A stretch of 64,000 nucleotides of DNA, from NCBI GenBank assembly GCA_011109175.1, contig RDEW01000014.1, positions 940,042 to 1,004,041 on the forward strand. The letters run 5' to 3'. The first letter of the stretch is position 1, and each line of letters begins with the position of its first letter. The notes beneath the pieces were generated by a model. The model saw only the letters and a program-made list of their open reading frames with translations, did not search any database and was not told where the DNA came from. This DNA comes from Dicyema japonicum (taxonomy: Eukaryota; Dicyemida; Rhombozoa; Dicyemidae). Position numbers and translations under genes: made by a program. Of this stretch, positions 40,023 to 51,340 are shown one piece after another.

Positions 40023-41869
40023 ATGATCCCCTTTTTTAAGAAAAGGATATCATTCTCCGACCATAACAATTTGGAGGAAAGGGGAATAAATTTGAACTTA
40101 TTTATGGATCATTTTTCTAGCCATGATACATTATTGAACGACAAATTTAATTTTGATGAGGTGGGATTAAAAATTTTAATCCTTTTAGTATTTTAATAAG
40201 ACTTGCAAATCTAAAATCCAAAAGAACGATAAACTCAAAAAAATACTGCGAAATCCAAATATTTCGCTCAGTACTTTTACTCGTTCAATACTGTGGCTTA
40301 GTCTGATGGGAGGACTCAAAGAAAATGAGATATACACGTGCTCAGAATTCGACAAATTTGATGGTTCTAAATACTCTAAGGTTCAGTGGAGACTAGCCAC
40401 CGTCCTTCCTTCATGAATAAAAACTTCGAGACCAATTACTATTTGAACGATGAGGGTCGCAGAGATGCATACCGGATTATGTCATACATTGCCTACGTAA
40501 ATCCTAATTTTTCATATTGCCCGCTTTTGTGAGCTTTGGTGTTATTTAAAGATATTTTCTGTGCAATGTGTTCCTCCACTACTTCGATTCTTCGGTCTCT
40601 ATGGCTATTCTTCAAAACATGATTGAAAACTCAGATTTCTTTGGCATTGGGTTCTCGCACTCTGCCAATGAAAAATTAGCTTACGTGCATAAGCATTTTT
40701 GTGGTCAGTTTTCGGTTTTAAAATTCGTTTTATTAAACAGAAAAATGGTTTTAATCTCTCCAGTCACAACCACTCCTCCCCTAGTGATTGGATTTCCTGT
40801 TTGTTTTACACTCTCCCATTCGCATATTTAGTATGATAGTTGTTTCAAAGCACAGTAGGTCCGCATTTTGGACTGCTACGCGTTTGAGGGAATCAAAGTC
40901 ATCATCAGATTCGGAGTGGCTGTAGCCCACTATATCGAAAAGAAGTTAATTCATGAAAATATTATATTTAGTAGGAACATGTTTAATTCATCGGATATTA
41001 GCAATACTTCAGACTTTGAGACATGGAAGAGTCACTTTTCTTCTACAAATGTGAGTTTGGACAAGCTTTTCAGGGTTATCTATATTTTAAATTTTACAGA
41101 AAGCTTTTAGATTGCCCATCACCAGATATAAGATAAGTTCGTTGATGAAAATTCCCATAAAAAAAGAATCGTTTGTTTCATATTGCAGCCAAAAGAGCTC
41201 ACGGTCCAATGTGGGAGGAATTCAGCGACTCAATTTGTATTATGTGACTGAGTTGACCCCCGTTAATTCGCATATTTTGGACGAGCATCACGTTCGACCA
41301 ATTTTGATCATATTTTTTAGTTCCGAGTCTTGTGGAGCTGGCTTCCCTTTCGAATGCTTGCTAAGGATCCGAAACTGATTTTCACTACAAGGGAACATGG
41401 TTGGAGTTTGAAGACGTTTTATTCAAAATGTGCTCAGTGGGAGAATGTCTTTGTGTTTTATGAAGTGATGACTGGCGAGGTTTGTATGGTAAAGTATGGC
41501 CCAGAAATTCGGATTCTTTTCCCCAGTCGAGCTAAATGTGACCCATAATACCTCAAGGTACTATGGAACTGGAGAAACTTTCGTTTTTACGATTCACCCA
41601 AAATTAAAGAACTTTCCATGGGTGGGGATCGCTAAGCACGGACGCACAACTCACAACGAAGAGATGTTTATAGCTGGGGATATTAATTTACTCATAGTTG
41701 GTGGCGGGTAACATTTTGTCCTTATTTGCTCAGTGGAGGGGAGGCGATTTTTATTCAGGATGATCTCTTTGAAGGAAGGTCGGAACACTGTGACACTTTT
41801 GATAACGAACCTTTGGTGGATGGCTCAGATTTTGTGTGCAAAATAGTGGAAGTTGTAGGATTGCATTGA
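40023..41869 (+). CDS. TBC1D24-like protein (TBC + TLDc domains), 539 aa, ten exons
   Basis: TBC1D24/Skywalker proteins control vesicle traffic through a Rab-GAP-like TBC domain and a C-terminal TLDc domain. Nine introns (40161-40188, 40364-40380, 40529-40551, 40715-40740, 40831-40858, 41075-41099, 41292-41320, 41480-41504, 41708-41733) leave 1,620 coding bases, exactly 540 codons; the family is about 550 residues. TBC blocks: RSILWLSLMGG, PSFMNKNFETNYYLNDEG, NPNFSYCPLL, LHYFDSSV, LVRILDCYAFEGIKVIIRFG, LDKLFRKAFRLP. TLDc blocks: LWSWLPFRMLAKDPKLIFTT, HGWSLKTFYSKC, RYYGTGETFVFTI, INLLIVGGGGGEAIFIQDDL, CDTFDNEPL and the terminal SDFVCKIVEVVGLH. The start is placed at ATG 40023, but an in-frame ATG at 40002 or an upstream exon is possible. 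The catalytic RQ finger typical of active TBC domains is not evident, as in TBC1D24. Confidence 0.85.
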
Positions 41870-43175
41870 ATATATGATTTATGTATTTAGTTCATTTATT
41901 GAACTTATTTTATATTGATTTGTTTGCTTTATTTTATTATTGGTATCTCTAGAAACTTTATTGAGTTATATTGGAAATTATGTCCTCTTTGACACAATGC
42001 GTGTTACTGACGTTTTCTAAAAAAACTTTTGTGTTTTTTAATCTATTTTGGTTTTATTTGTTTGTGGCTTCTCCAACTGATCTCTATCATGAGATGAAAA
42101 CCACGTTAGCTATGTCGGGGCGGATCAAACTTTAAAACTTAATAAATGTTCTGACTCATGGGTGAGCGCATTTCCTTGCAAATCGACAGTGGATGAACAA
42201 TGAATGCATGCTCGTTCAACCCGTTCTCAATTATGAGAGCAGCCAGTGAGTGCTAATTGTTGACTTTTTGTCTTTAATTGGCTTAATAAAGTGATAATAA
42301 ATGCTCTTGACAAAATATCTTGTGTTTAATTTTCAACAATTGATAATAGATTTTCTAAGAGATAGGCGACCACAAAATTATGAAATATTGCTCTGTTTTT
42401 GGTTTTTTAATTGATAAATAAGCAATTGTTGCATTAATCAAATTATGATTTTGCAGCATAATTAAAATAACTAATGATAGACACACCAGCTGCTTAATTT
42501 ACAAGTAGTTATTGACTGAAAGCAATTATAATACTGTCTTGATAGTCTAAGAAAATGTTTAACTATTATGGACATTCTGCTTAATTCGGTTTACCTAACT
42601 ATTAATTCTCTTGTTTCTCCTCACACAGGATATTTAAGGTCCTCAAATTTGGTCAAACGGGAATGATATCCGAACATCATCCAATGCTTTCCTATATCCG
42701 AAAGTTCGTGTATCCGATGTCTCCAGAGTTCAAAAATGAACAAGAGGTTACATCCTAAGCGTTACACTTCATAGTGCATCAGAGTTACGTCACCAGTTCA
42801 ACAGTCCGAGCAATTAAGTGTTTAATTGGACGAAAAATATTATCTCATATATTTTCAGGTCAAGCAATTATATATCCATTCAATTAATAGATATCAAATT
42901 GATTTTATTCATAAAAGCAAATATTCTAAAAATTCACATAAATTTATTATTTTTTATTTAAGAAAGAAAAGAGAGTAAATATATAAATTAAGTCATATAT
43001 AAATTAATTTCAAGAATCTGAATATTAATTAATCAAATAATTAGCATTAAATTCTTTATCTAAATTCACAATTTGCTGAGAAACAGTAGGTATTCTTAAT
43101 ATTAGTAGCTCAGTTAAAAAAATTGCCAAAGCGTAAATCAATAATGGAGAAAAAATTTCCTAAAAAGCGGAGTTC
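41870..43175. other. AT-rich intergenic region, nothing recognised
   Basis: Stops in all frames, no matches to the element families. 42610-42740 is a more GC-balanced patch with repeated ATATCCGAA words but no readable product. Confidence 0.35.
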
Positions 43176-43325
43176 TAATTTTTTCGCCGTCACTCGTCAA
43201 GGCAAAGCATCGTAGATGTGTAGAACCTACAACCAGCGAGATTCTAACTATAGGAACGTACAGCAGCGAGATTCTAACTATAGTCCATCCGGCATCTTAC
43301 CCGGCACTCGTTACATCTTCAAAAC
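43176..43325 (-). mobile_element. SINE-like tRNA-derived repeat, head region with internal duplication
   Basis: Shares CGTCACTCGTCAAGG-type, GCATCGTAGATG and CAGCGAGATTC words with the fuller copy at 53775-53999. The CAGCGAGATTCTAACTATAG segment, the B-box side of the tRNA-like head, occurs twice in tandem (43238-43260 and 43264-43288). Confidence 0.55.
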
Positions 43326-43449
43326 TTTCAAAAATACTTCTTAAAATTTGATTTAGAATATTATTATATTTCGGAGTTGTTTTAGCAACCAGAATCGAAC
43401 CTGCCTGAGGAGGCTGGCGAACAGGCAGGCGAGGAAGGTTGTTGATTAT

Positions 43450-44150
43450 TAAATATATTAACTTTTTTATTGTTTGTTAAATAAAGTGGGATATAAAATT
43501 AGCAACAAAATAGAATCTCTTAGTGCTATGTTTACTGGTCTCAAATATCCATTAAGGACTTCTGGAAGCGTTATACGCGGACGTCCTCTGAACCTTTTTC
43601 CAGATGTTTCGAAGAATTCTTCCCTTATGATGGTTGCTGCCGTATTTTGCTCCATTCTTAGACTGTGACCAAACAGTATACAGCGCATCTTCATGATCAG
43701 GGAGCTCAGAGGTCCGGAAGAGAATCTTTTGTATAATGCTCCACTCCTTACACCCATTGTTCAATTTAGTTCCAAGGGAGAACGAAGTTGCTTCCTATGA
43801 AAGAATTCGAGCTTTTGTCCGTCGGTTTTCGAGATTCCCCATGTTCCAGAGTTATACGTGAGGATCGTTTTCACGAAAGTCTCATACAATCTGAGTCGGA
43901 GTGATGGGCAAACTGGACGCATTTTGATCCATCCTTTCAAAAGGCTTTGAATGGTCACCTTAAATAAAAATTTCCTTCTAGCAGTGTCTTCTGATTCCCC
44001 AAGAAACGAGCTAAGTTTTATGACCTTTTTCCAGTTTTCGGTACTGTATGGTTGCATCCGCTTGATATCGCCTATATCTGTCTTCGAAGTGTTCATTAAT
44101 AGATACCATTTAGCCAGTAACTCTGGTGGTACTCCATGAGACGTCTTAGT
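43450..44150 (-). mobile_element. Family A retrotransposon, C-terminal part
   Basis: Minus-strand frames read TSKTDIGDIKRMQPYSTENW, LGESEDTARRKFLF, TYNSGTWGISKTDGQKLEFF, HRKQLRSPLELN, then RCILFGHSLRMEQNTAATII and RFRGRPRITLPEVL. This is the post-RT region of family A with at least two frame breaks. Confidence 0.78.
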
Positions 44151-44164
44151 TTTAAAAGGAAAGC

Positions 44165-46270
44165 AGAAGATATCAAATGATGAAAACTCTGAAGATTGTT
44201 ACAAGGGACCTCTCAGTTTGCCATGGGTGTGGCGAAAGCAACAACAGGAAGTGTGTTTGTTGTTCTACGTGCTTTGAATTCTTCCACATTAGCTGCGCAC
44301 AACTCAAGTCGCAGTAAAATGCCTTCCTCACTGGAACTGCCGCAGTTGTCTGACTGCACGGGAAATCAAAAATTTTCCAACTCGCGGAAATCAACAAGAT
44401 ACCATTACGAATACCTGAGATGGAAAAAAAGAATGAAAAAATAGTCCCGAGACGTCATTTCCTAATGTGTATAATATGCGGATACAAGAACACTGGGAAA
44501 TATGGTATAAAATGCTCATGTTGCTACGATTACCACCAACTGAGCTGTGTGAGGATAGGTAAATCTTGTGTAAACAATGAACCCTCGAAGTGAACTCATT
44601 AAAGAATCGGACCCGTTCTCGAGCAGCCAATCTTTGACTACAACTCTGTCATCTTAAACATATACAGCCTGGGAAAGTTTAAGAAAATACAACTGAGGAT
44701 TCCGAAGGCCGTTCGAATCCCTGCCGTTTCAGTGAAGGTTCTTGGATAAGATTACTTAGCTTTGCTCATCTCGCTCTTGGCCTCTCCATCAATGAATCTA
44801 CGAAAAATGACAACAGCCAAACTGAAGCCATACGTTCTGAAGGTGACATAAGTTCAATATTTCCTCAAAAATGAAGAATATTCTCACTATTTATGAACAC
44901 AACTCCACCAACATTCAGGTCCCGCAAATATGTAAACCCTCGCCAAACCAAAACCCAATTCTGACAAACTAAAAAAGAGGGTGAATCGAAAAGTTATCGT
45001 ATGTGCTATCTGAGCAGCTCTACGGCTGGTTGCTCCAGACAATACAGTCTCTTTTCCGTCCCCAACTGTTCTTGAGACGCTAAGGAAGAAACATCCAAAC
45101 CATCCGGACGACCTTTGCACACCTACTACTCTTGATACCACTCTGAAGATATCTATCAACGAGAGAGATGTGCGACTCGGGATTGAATCGTTTGCTGCCA
45201 ATAGCAGCGGAGGACTGGATGGACTGCGTCCGGGCCATATCAGGGATCTGAAGTCTGGTCCTACAGCTGAGGCTGGACATGATATCATCAAGTCGATCAC
45301 TAATCTTATCTTCCGTATAATCAATGGCGACCTTCTCTTCTCTGCCACCTACTGGTATTCAAAAAAGTTATGGAGGCGTTCGTCCTATTGCAATTGGAAA
45401 CTATTTCCGAAGATTTGCTGCAAAAATTACTTCCAGGCTTGTCTCTCCAAGGATCAGTTAAGAATTATCCCAAACTTACTGAATGTATGCGTACGTAACG
45501 GATGCGAAGTTTCAGTGCACGCAACGAGGTGTTTCTTCTCACAAAAAACCAAAATAATCCGTGTCTGGGATTTAAGTTGGACATCACTAATGCCTTCAAT
45601 TTGTTAAAGAGAGATCATAGCATTGAAGTATGCAGCAAGAGAGCACGAGGTCATTCCCATTGTAAATCTTTCATACGGATCACATTCCTTTCTGGTTTTC
45701 GGGGATGAGATCATCAAGTCGCAGTCCGGAGTACAGCAAGGAGACCCGTTAAGATTACTCCTTTTTAAATTGACGGTCGATCGTTCGTTCCTGTCGATAC
45801 TGAATTCAACCTCTGGTATTTCTATGACGGAAAAAATGGAAAGACATGGAGAAATGTTTATAACAGTATATCACACTTGGTACCTGCCTTACATGATCTC
45901 GGATATGAGGTCAATATAAAAAATCGGAGCTCATCAATATTTCATATCTGGAAAACGATTTCCTCCACGTGGCAGGAATATTTAACAGTCTATTACTGGG
46001 TATATCTGTCATCTTCTTGAGCAAGTCTTTTTTCTTTGATGCTCAATCGACGATGCAGAATTACGCCATTGGATACCGATTCACATCAGTGGCCATAGAA
46101 ACGTCGGGAGCCGTAGAATCCCTCACTGAGGCTTTTCTGAAAGAAATAGGAGGGAAACTAGCGAGCCGAAAAAAAGAACCCCGCTAATCGTTCTGACTAA
46201 GGCAACGAGTCTGGGTTGCTTTATTACGTGGAAACGTATACGCAATCTTCTCTGCAAAAACTAAATTTTT
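44165..46270 (+). mobile_element. Family C retroelement, decayed, with two zinc-finger modules
   Basis: The leader shows a PHD-like module, CHGCGESNNRKCVCCSTC, FFHISCAQL and, one frame over, HWNCRSC (44193-44345). A second cluster follows: CIICGYKNTGKYGIKCSCC and YHQLSCVRI (44467-44560). A RIPKAVRIPAVSV stretch (44695-44735) matches VKIPKAARPLA of the intact copy. The RT is in pieces: SSGGLDGLRPGHIRDL, ITNLIFRIINGDLLFSA, NGCEVSVHATRCFFSQKTKI, SQSGVQQGDPLRLLLFKL. The YLDD region and Cys/His cluster are deleted near 45920-46030. The tail YRFTSVAIETSGAVESL and GNVYAIFS closes it. Confidence 0.78.
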
Positions 46271-46309
46271 TAAATTTTTTTTGTTAATAAATTATTTCCT
46301 TTAAAAAAA

Positions 46310-47290
46310 GTTAAGTGTATCTCGGACAACAAAGATTACGAATCCGTGCTGCCGTGAGGATTCTTGCAGATCAGAACCGTATACTTAAGTTATCCAAACA
46401 GTCCTACTCAGCACTAGTCGAGCGACAACCTAGTCCCCTAATCGACCATCGGATCTACACTTGCTCTGAATCTACTTGTTTCATAAGATGACGTAAAAGA
46501 TGGAATTCACTCTTTCTTCCGATCAGTAGTGGAGGACTTGAGGAGCTCAAAAATCACATTGCTCAGAACACAGGAAATTTTGGCGTCTGAGTTGTGTCGG
46601 TTATCACAAAATTGATCAACAGGATGCTTTCCGGGACACTACGAGAAGTAATTCATTACATAATGTTCTCCGCCAAACAAACTAAAAGGGAGGGGGAATA
46701 CGCCCCATAGTTGTTGGCTTTGTCTTCCGTCGGTTCGTCACAAAACTTGCATGCGCTTGTCAAGCAGCTGCGACCAACCCAAATAGGGTCGGCACTTCCG
46801 GTGGTTGTGAAACAGCAGTTCACGCTATTTTTAAAACAAGAATATTCTTCATGTGATCTTCAAAATTGATATCAAAAACGCCTTCAACACTATACGATGT
46901 GATGCAATTTTGGAAGATTATTTTGCATTCCCTCTTCCTCTGGAGTCCAACAAGGAGATCCACTGGACCCATCCTTGTTCCTCCTCGGAATTGGCCGTAT
47001 CAAGTGATGTTATTCTACTCCTTTGGAAGTGTGGTAATTAGATAATTCCGCCGTGTCGGTCATTCGCTTGGATCGATGCTTCTTGATCGGAAGCGTCGGG
47101 CCCACTTTGACGACGATGCTGTTCGCATCGCATCTCTATCAAACTTGGACTGGAGATATAGCAGACTCACAACTGCCGGTGCGGTGTTATCGTCGACTGT
47201 TATGAACATCCATACTGAAACCGGTCGGCCTCGACAGAAAAAACGGAAAACGGCCGGACGGAATTACAATCTTAACCATTAGAGACCACG
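46310..47290 (+). mobile_element. Family C retroelement fragment
   Basis: Starts with an arginine-rich VRILADQNRILKLS stretch, then ITKLINRMLSGTLREVIHYI, FSAKQTKRE and FKIDIKNAFNTIR (RT motif A, near 46860), then skips to FDDDAVRIASL and, near 47225-47275, LKPVGLDRKNGKRPDGITIL, the endonuclease motif. At least two large internal deletions. Confidence 0.72.
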
Positions 47291-48170
47291 GTAGACACGC
47301 TGTATGCTGTGGAAAGCTATGAAGGTCAAGGAAAAAATAAGAAGTGCTGTAGAAATAAATGGGAAATCGCTTCGCTTCATCAAGAAGGAGGAATGTCTGG
47401 CTACATTCAAAAGCCACGACCCACGTGAGACTCAGTCGCTTATCAAGATGATGCAAAATATCAACGAAAGGCTTTATTATGGTCTGCAAGTATTGACCCT
47501 TCATGATCGCGAGCCCAATTTTCTGGAAGAAACCTCGTGTCATACATGACCACATCTCTACCAAAGCAATCCAAAGACTGCTCTGGAACGATCTGTAGGA
47601 TATTAATAATAACACCAGAGACCACGGTTACACAAACTAACTAATCACATGATTCAAGCACGCTCTAGCAGGGACTTAATCTTGCTCTCCCTCGACCCCA
47701 CACAAGCACGTATTGGTCGAGTGACTGGATCTTCGCATTCATGACGGCGCTTTCCATAGTTCATTCGTATCAAGGCATCAAGAGGCATTGGTGGCTGGAA
47801 CTCTCCGTGATTTTGGAGGCTCATTTTCGGCTAGCCTCGATCTTCAAGATATTTGTCCAAGAGATGAATGGGGCCCATATACCACATGCGCAAGAGATGC
47901 ATGGTTCAATAGGATTGTCCTCCCTTATTGATGGATGACTCGGAGACTACCTGGACAGAAAAACAAGGTGGCCCTAGCAAAACTACGTTCTGTGCACTTC
48001 CTCCTTAGAGAAGAGTTGGGCTTTGCCTTCCATCATTGGATCAACTATCATTGATACTAAGAAAGCTTTTCTCTAGTGAACATAGAAGACTTGTAGAACC
48101 ACTAGCTGATCGACGCCTGAAAACGGCCGGCCTCCTACAAGGTAGCGAGGTCTAACTCATTAATTAAATA
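47291..48170 (-). mobile_element. Family B-type debris, mixed orientation
   Basis: 47595-47645 matches (inverted) the short TTAGTTTGG repeat. 47840-47890, read on the minus strand, contains the (M)GPIHLLDKY block equivalent to GPSISWTN of family B. 48110-48165 matches the family B 3' end word at 30180-30215 (GCCTCCTACAAGG). No frame is open. A 20-base word near 47500 (CATGATCGCGAGCCCAAT) is also found, inverted, at the edge of the 28S fragment (58363-58382). Confidence 0.45.
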
Positions 48171-48331
48171 CTTTATGATAATTGATATTTCAAAAATATA
48201 ACATTTTGATTGATAATTTCTTATTTTTAATGTTATTTAGATAAGAAAAATAATTTAATTGTTGGTAAACCTTCATTTTATTATTAAGCGCCAAAAAAAG
48301 TTAAATATAATTTATTTCGGTTGTTGGTCAA

Positions 48332-48744
48332 ATGGCACGTCTAAAGAAAATGCATCAACGCAATTGGCCCCAAGTTGTCCAAAATGAAATAGAGGATCAT
48401 AAACATCGATTCAACAGCCAAATATACTCTGGGATATCTTCCATTCCTACCAAATTAAGAAAAGTTGAAAGAAAAATAGAAATCCCAAAATGTAAGCAAA
48501 ACAGAAAAAAGTCGCGGATAATGAATTATGCATAAATAAACGTTCATTTCAATCATTGGTGAAATCTATAATGAGAAAAGAGAATGCTTCTTTGAGAATA
48601 TCAGTTGTAGCGTTATCTGGACTACAAGTAGCTGCTGAACAGTTCATTTGCGATAAGTTTGAGAAGGCAAATTTATGTGCTGCACATGCTAATAGGATTA
48701 CCGCTATGGAACGTGATCTCAAGCTATTAGAAAGGATTCAATAG
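48332..48744 (+). CDS. Highly divergent histone H3-fold protein, centromeric H3 (CENP-A) candidate, 130 aa
   Basis: Histone H3 forms the nucleosome core with H4; CENP-A-type variants mark centromeres and evolve fast, chiefly in the tail. Two exons joined at a 20-bp GT..AG intron (48492-48511) give 130 residues. The tail (1-55) starts MARLKKMHQRNWPQ and has none of the H3 modification sites. From residue 56 the H3 core is readable: LCINKRSFQSLVKSIMRK (H3 LIRKLPFQRLVREIAQ), then SGLQVAAEQFICDKFEKANL (H3 ALQEASEAYLVGLFEDTNL) and CAAHANRITAMERDLKLLER (H3 [20 protein letters not shown]). Loop 1 is the same length as canonical H3, not extended. AATAAA is at 48792-48797. No other copy or histone cluster is nearby. 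The H3 fold is clear; the centromeric role is inference. Confidence 0.82.
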
Positions 48745-48889
48745 ATTTGTTAACATTAGTTTGTTTATGAGTTTGTTTCTTCAATTGGTTTAATAAATAG
48801 TAAAATTATTCTTTTAGTCATTAAATCATAGATTTTTAGATTTTCAATATTAATCTTTAAAATTCAATTATAAGCTAGGCAGTCTGGTT

Positions 48890-50425
48890 CAGCTGGTGAC
48901 ATGGCTCTGCTACACATGTCTAAAAAACACTCATTATACAATCGAGAACTCAGGCTAATGACGTTTAACGTAAGTGGAATATCGAATGATTGGACAAGGA
49001 AAGTACTTTGTGACGATCTTGAGAAATACAAAATATCTATTGGCTGCCTACAAGAGACGAAAATCGATAATGGACGCAATGAAACTTGGAACACTACCGA
49101 CTGATTCTCTTCCCGACTGAATGCAAGCACTACGGCATGGGATTTGCCTTACATGTGGATACCTCAAAAAACTACATCGCTATTGGAGAGTCAACGACCA
49201 AAAATGTGTCCTATAAGTCAAACTAAATGATTTATGCCTGTCCAAGAGTCTATTAACTATCATAAATGTCTATGTACCACACTGCGGACGAGTAATCAAG
49301 AATCCCGGTGAGCTTGAGGAATTCTACTTAGAACTATCAAGCACATATTCGAATAATGGGTCCTCGTCCCTTGTCTTTGTTGCGGGAGATATAAATGCAA
49401 AGGCCGGAATGCGAATGAGACCCGAAGAATCCTATATTGGAAGACACGGCGTGGAAGAAGAAATGCATCTAGAGCCTCTCTCGTATCCTTCTGCGAGCCA
49501 AATAGCCTATTCCTGTGCAACACGGTCTTCACGCACTCAGCTCGCCACAAGACGACATGGCACGGACAAAGGAAAAACTCTGTCGGGGAGACCGTAAATA
49601 TATACAATCAAATAGACTTCATTATCTGCGAAAGTCTGATAAACACCTGCTAAATGGTGCACGTTCCTACTAGGGGACAACAACTGAGAGCGACCATAGG
49701 ATAGTTATTGCAGAACTGTCTGTAAAAAAGCATTTGACTGGGAAAAAATATATTAAAAAAGCGAAGAAGGCGAGACAAAGGCCCAAAATATACTTTCTGA
49801 CAGAAAATTGTGGTTAGAAGCTGCTGTGGACAAAGAAAGAACAAAACTTCCTTCACATCAAAACAAAGAAGGAAAATTCATGGGTAACCCAGAAGAAAAA
49901 GCCGAATTAATTGCAAGTCACTTTGAAATGTTGCTGAATACAGACAATTAAGAATTTCCTCCTTTCCAGGGAGAACCGACGGCATTAATGAATGCATCAC
50001 AGTGGAAGAAGTTGAATCAGCTCTAAATAAACTGAAGAATAACAAGAGTGCTGGGCCAGATAACATAAGCCCTGAGCTTTTAAAATATGGGCCAAAAAAA
50101 CTTAGTGAAACAATTGCAAAAATCCTAAATGACATCTTTGAAACTAATACCGATCTAGGACTTGGAAATGGATTATTATACCCATACAAAAACCGAATAA
50201 AGCGAAAGGACTAGTAGAAAATCTCCCCCCGACCATACTTCTGAACTCGATACGCAAGGTGCTGGAAAATATTGTACTAAGCATGATAAAGGGTGCGGCG
50301 GATATACCAGCAAGTCAAAGTGGGTTCCGAGAAGGGAGGTCTACGGCGGACATTGTATGGAGCCATAGATGGCGCTGTGCAACGCACCAAAGAATCAAGA
50401 GCGCAACGACCGTGTTGGGAAAAGA
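48890..50425 (+). mobile_element. Family A retrotransposon, 5' half (endonuclease and RT start)
   Basis: Endonuclease blocks: MTFNVSGISNDWTRKVL, IGCLQETKIDN, CKHYGMGFALHVD, LTIINVYVPHCGRV, LVFVAGDINAKAG. The RT begins VESALNKLKNNKSAGPDNIS, ELLKYGPKKLSETIAKIL, then after a frame break NLPPTILLNSIRKVL and ASQSGFREGRSTADIVWSHR, ending at TTVLGKD, just before RT motif A. Similarity stops there because an inverted copy of the same family begins. Several frame breaks (49128, 50215). Confidence 0.78.
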
Positions 50426-50429
50426 CAGA

Positions 50430-51340
50430 AACTGATGAATGTGCTTGAGCAAATATTGGATGAAAACAATACTCCGATCAACTTCTTCCAACATCCTCGA
50501 TCGTAAGAGAGTTTCCTCAACTCGTCCAGGTCGTCCCCACTTCTTAGACGTTTGTTCACGAGCTTTAGATCTCCGTCAAGTGTTTCAGGTAGTGTAATAC
50601 GCAGGCGTCCACGAAAACATGATCCCTGTCTCACAAAGTAGTTTTCCATTGCTATGTTTGCTGGAGCGCCCAAGTCCATACGCAAGATATGTCCAAATAG
50701 CCTCCAGCGCATGTCAGCAATTTCGAGACTCAGTGGACCTGCGCAACATCTCTTGTACAGCGATTCCTTGTTTATTCTTGCTGGCCAGTTCAGTCCTAGT
50801 AGCGATCTAAGTTGTCTTTGATGGAAAAAGTCTAGTCCAAGTTGTTCGGTTTTGGACGTTCCCCAGGTCGATGAATTGTACATTAGGATCGGCTTGACAA
50901 AGGCTTCATACAGTCTCAAAGAAGTGATGTGCATGATTGTCGTTTACCAATCCACTCTTTCTTCAACTTGTTCATCGTCACCCAAGTGAGGGCTTTCCTT
51001 CTGGCAATATCTTGATTGTCTCTAAGTAAAGAGCCAAGTTCGTTTGTTTTTCGCCACGTTTCACTTGATCTGCTTTGCATTCTCCTGATTTCCACAATGT
51101 CAGTTTTTGCGATATTCATTCCAAGGAACCATCGGGTCAGCTCAGCAGGTGCCACCTCGAGGAGTCGAAGTAGGGCCGATTTGTCTTCTGGCACAATGTT
51201 GACGTCGTCCGCACAAGCAATTTCGACGATGTTGCCATTATAGAACTTCCGAAGATCTCGTAATGGTAGGTAGAAGATATTTGTCCAAGAGATGAATGGC
51301 CTTTGGTAGGTAGAAGTCGTTGCCCAGTTCATGTCGTTTT
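50430..51340 (-). mobile_element. Family A retrotransposon, 3' half, inverted
   Basis: Minus-strand frames: VEIACADDVNIVPEDKSALL (RT motif C, ACADD), LTRWFLGMNIAKTDIVEI, LLRDNQDIARRKALTWV, then PILMYNSSTWGTSKTEQLGL, FFHQRQLRSLLGLNWPARI and MRWRLFGHILRMDLGAPAN, ending FRGRLRITLPETLDGDLK. One frame break near 50930. Points tail-first at the 5' half at 48.9-50.4 kb. Confidence 0.8.

Noticed and set aside
45170-47000. Host gene with many exons
   Set aside because: All readable blocks are family C reverse transcriptase pieces in order, with deletions; there are no consistent splice sites.
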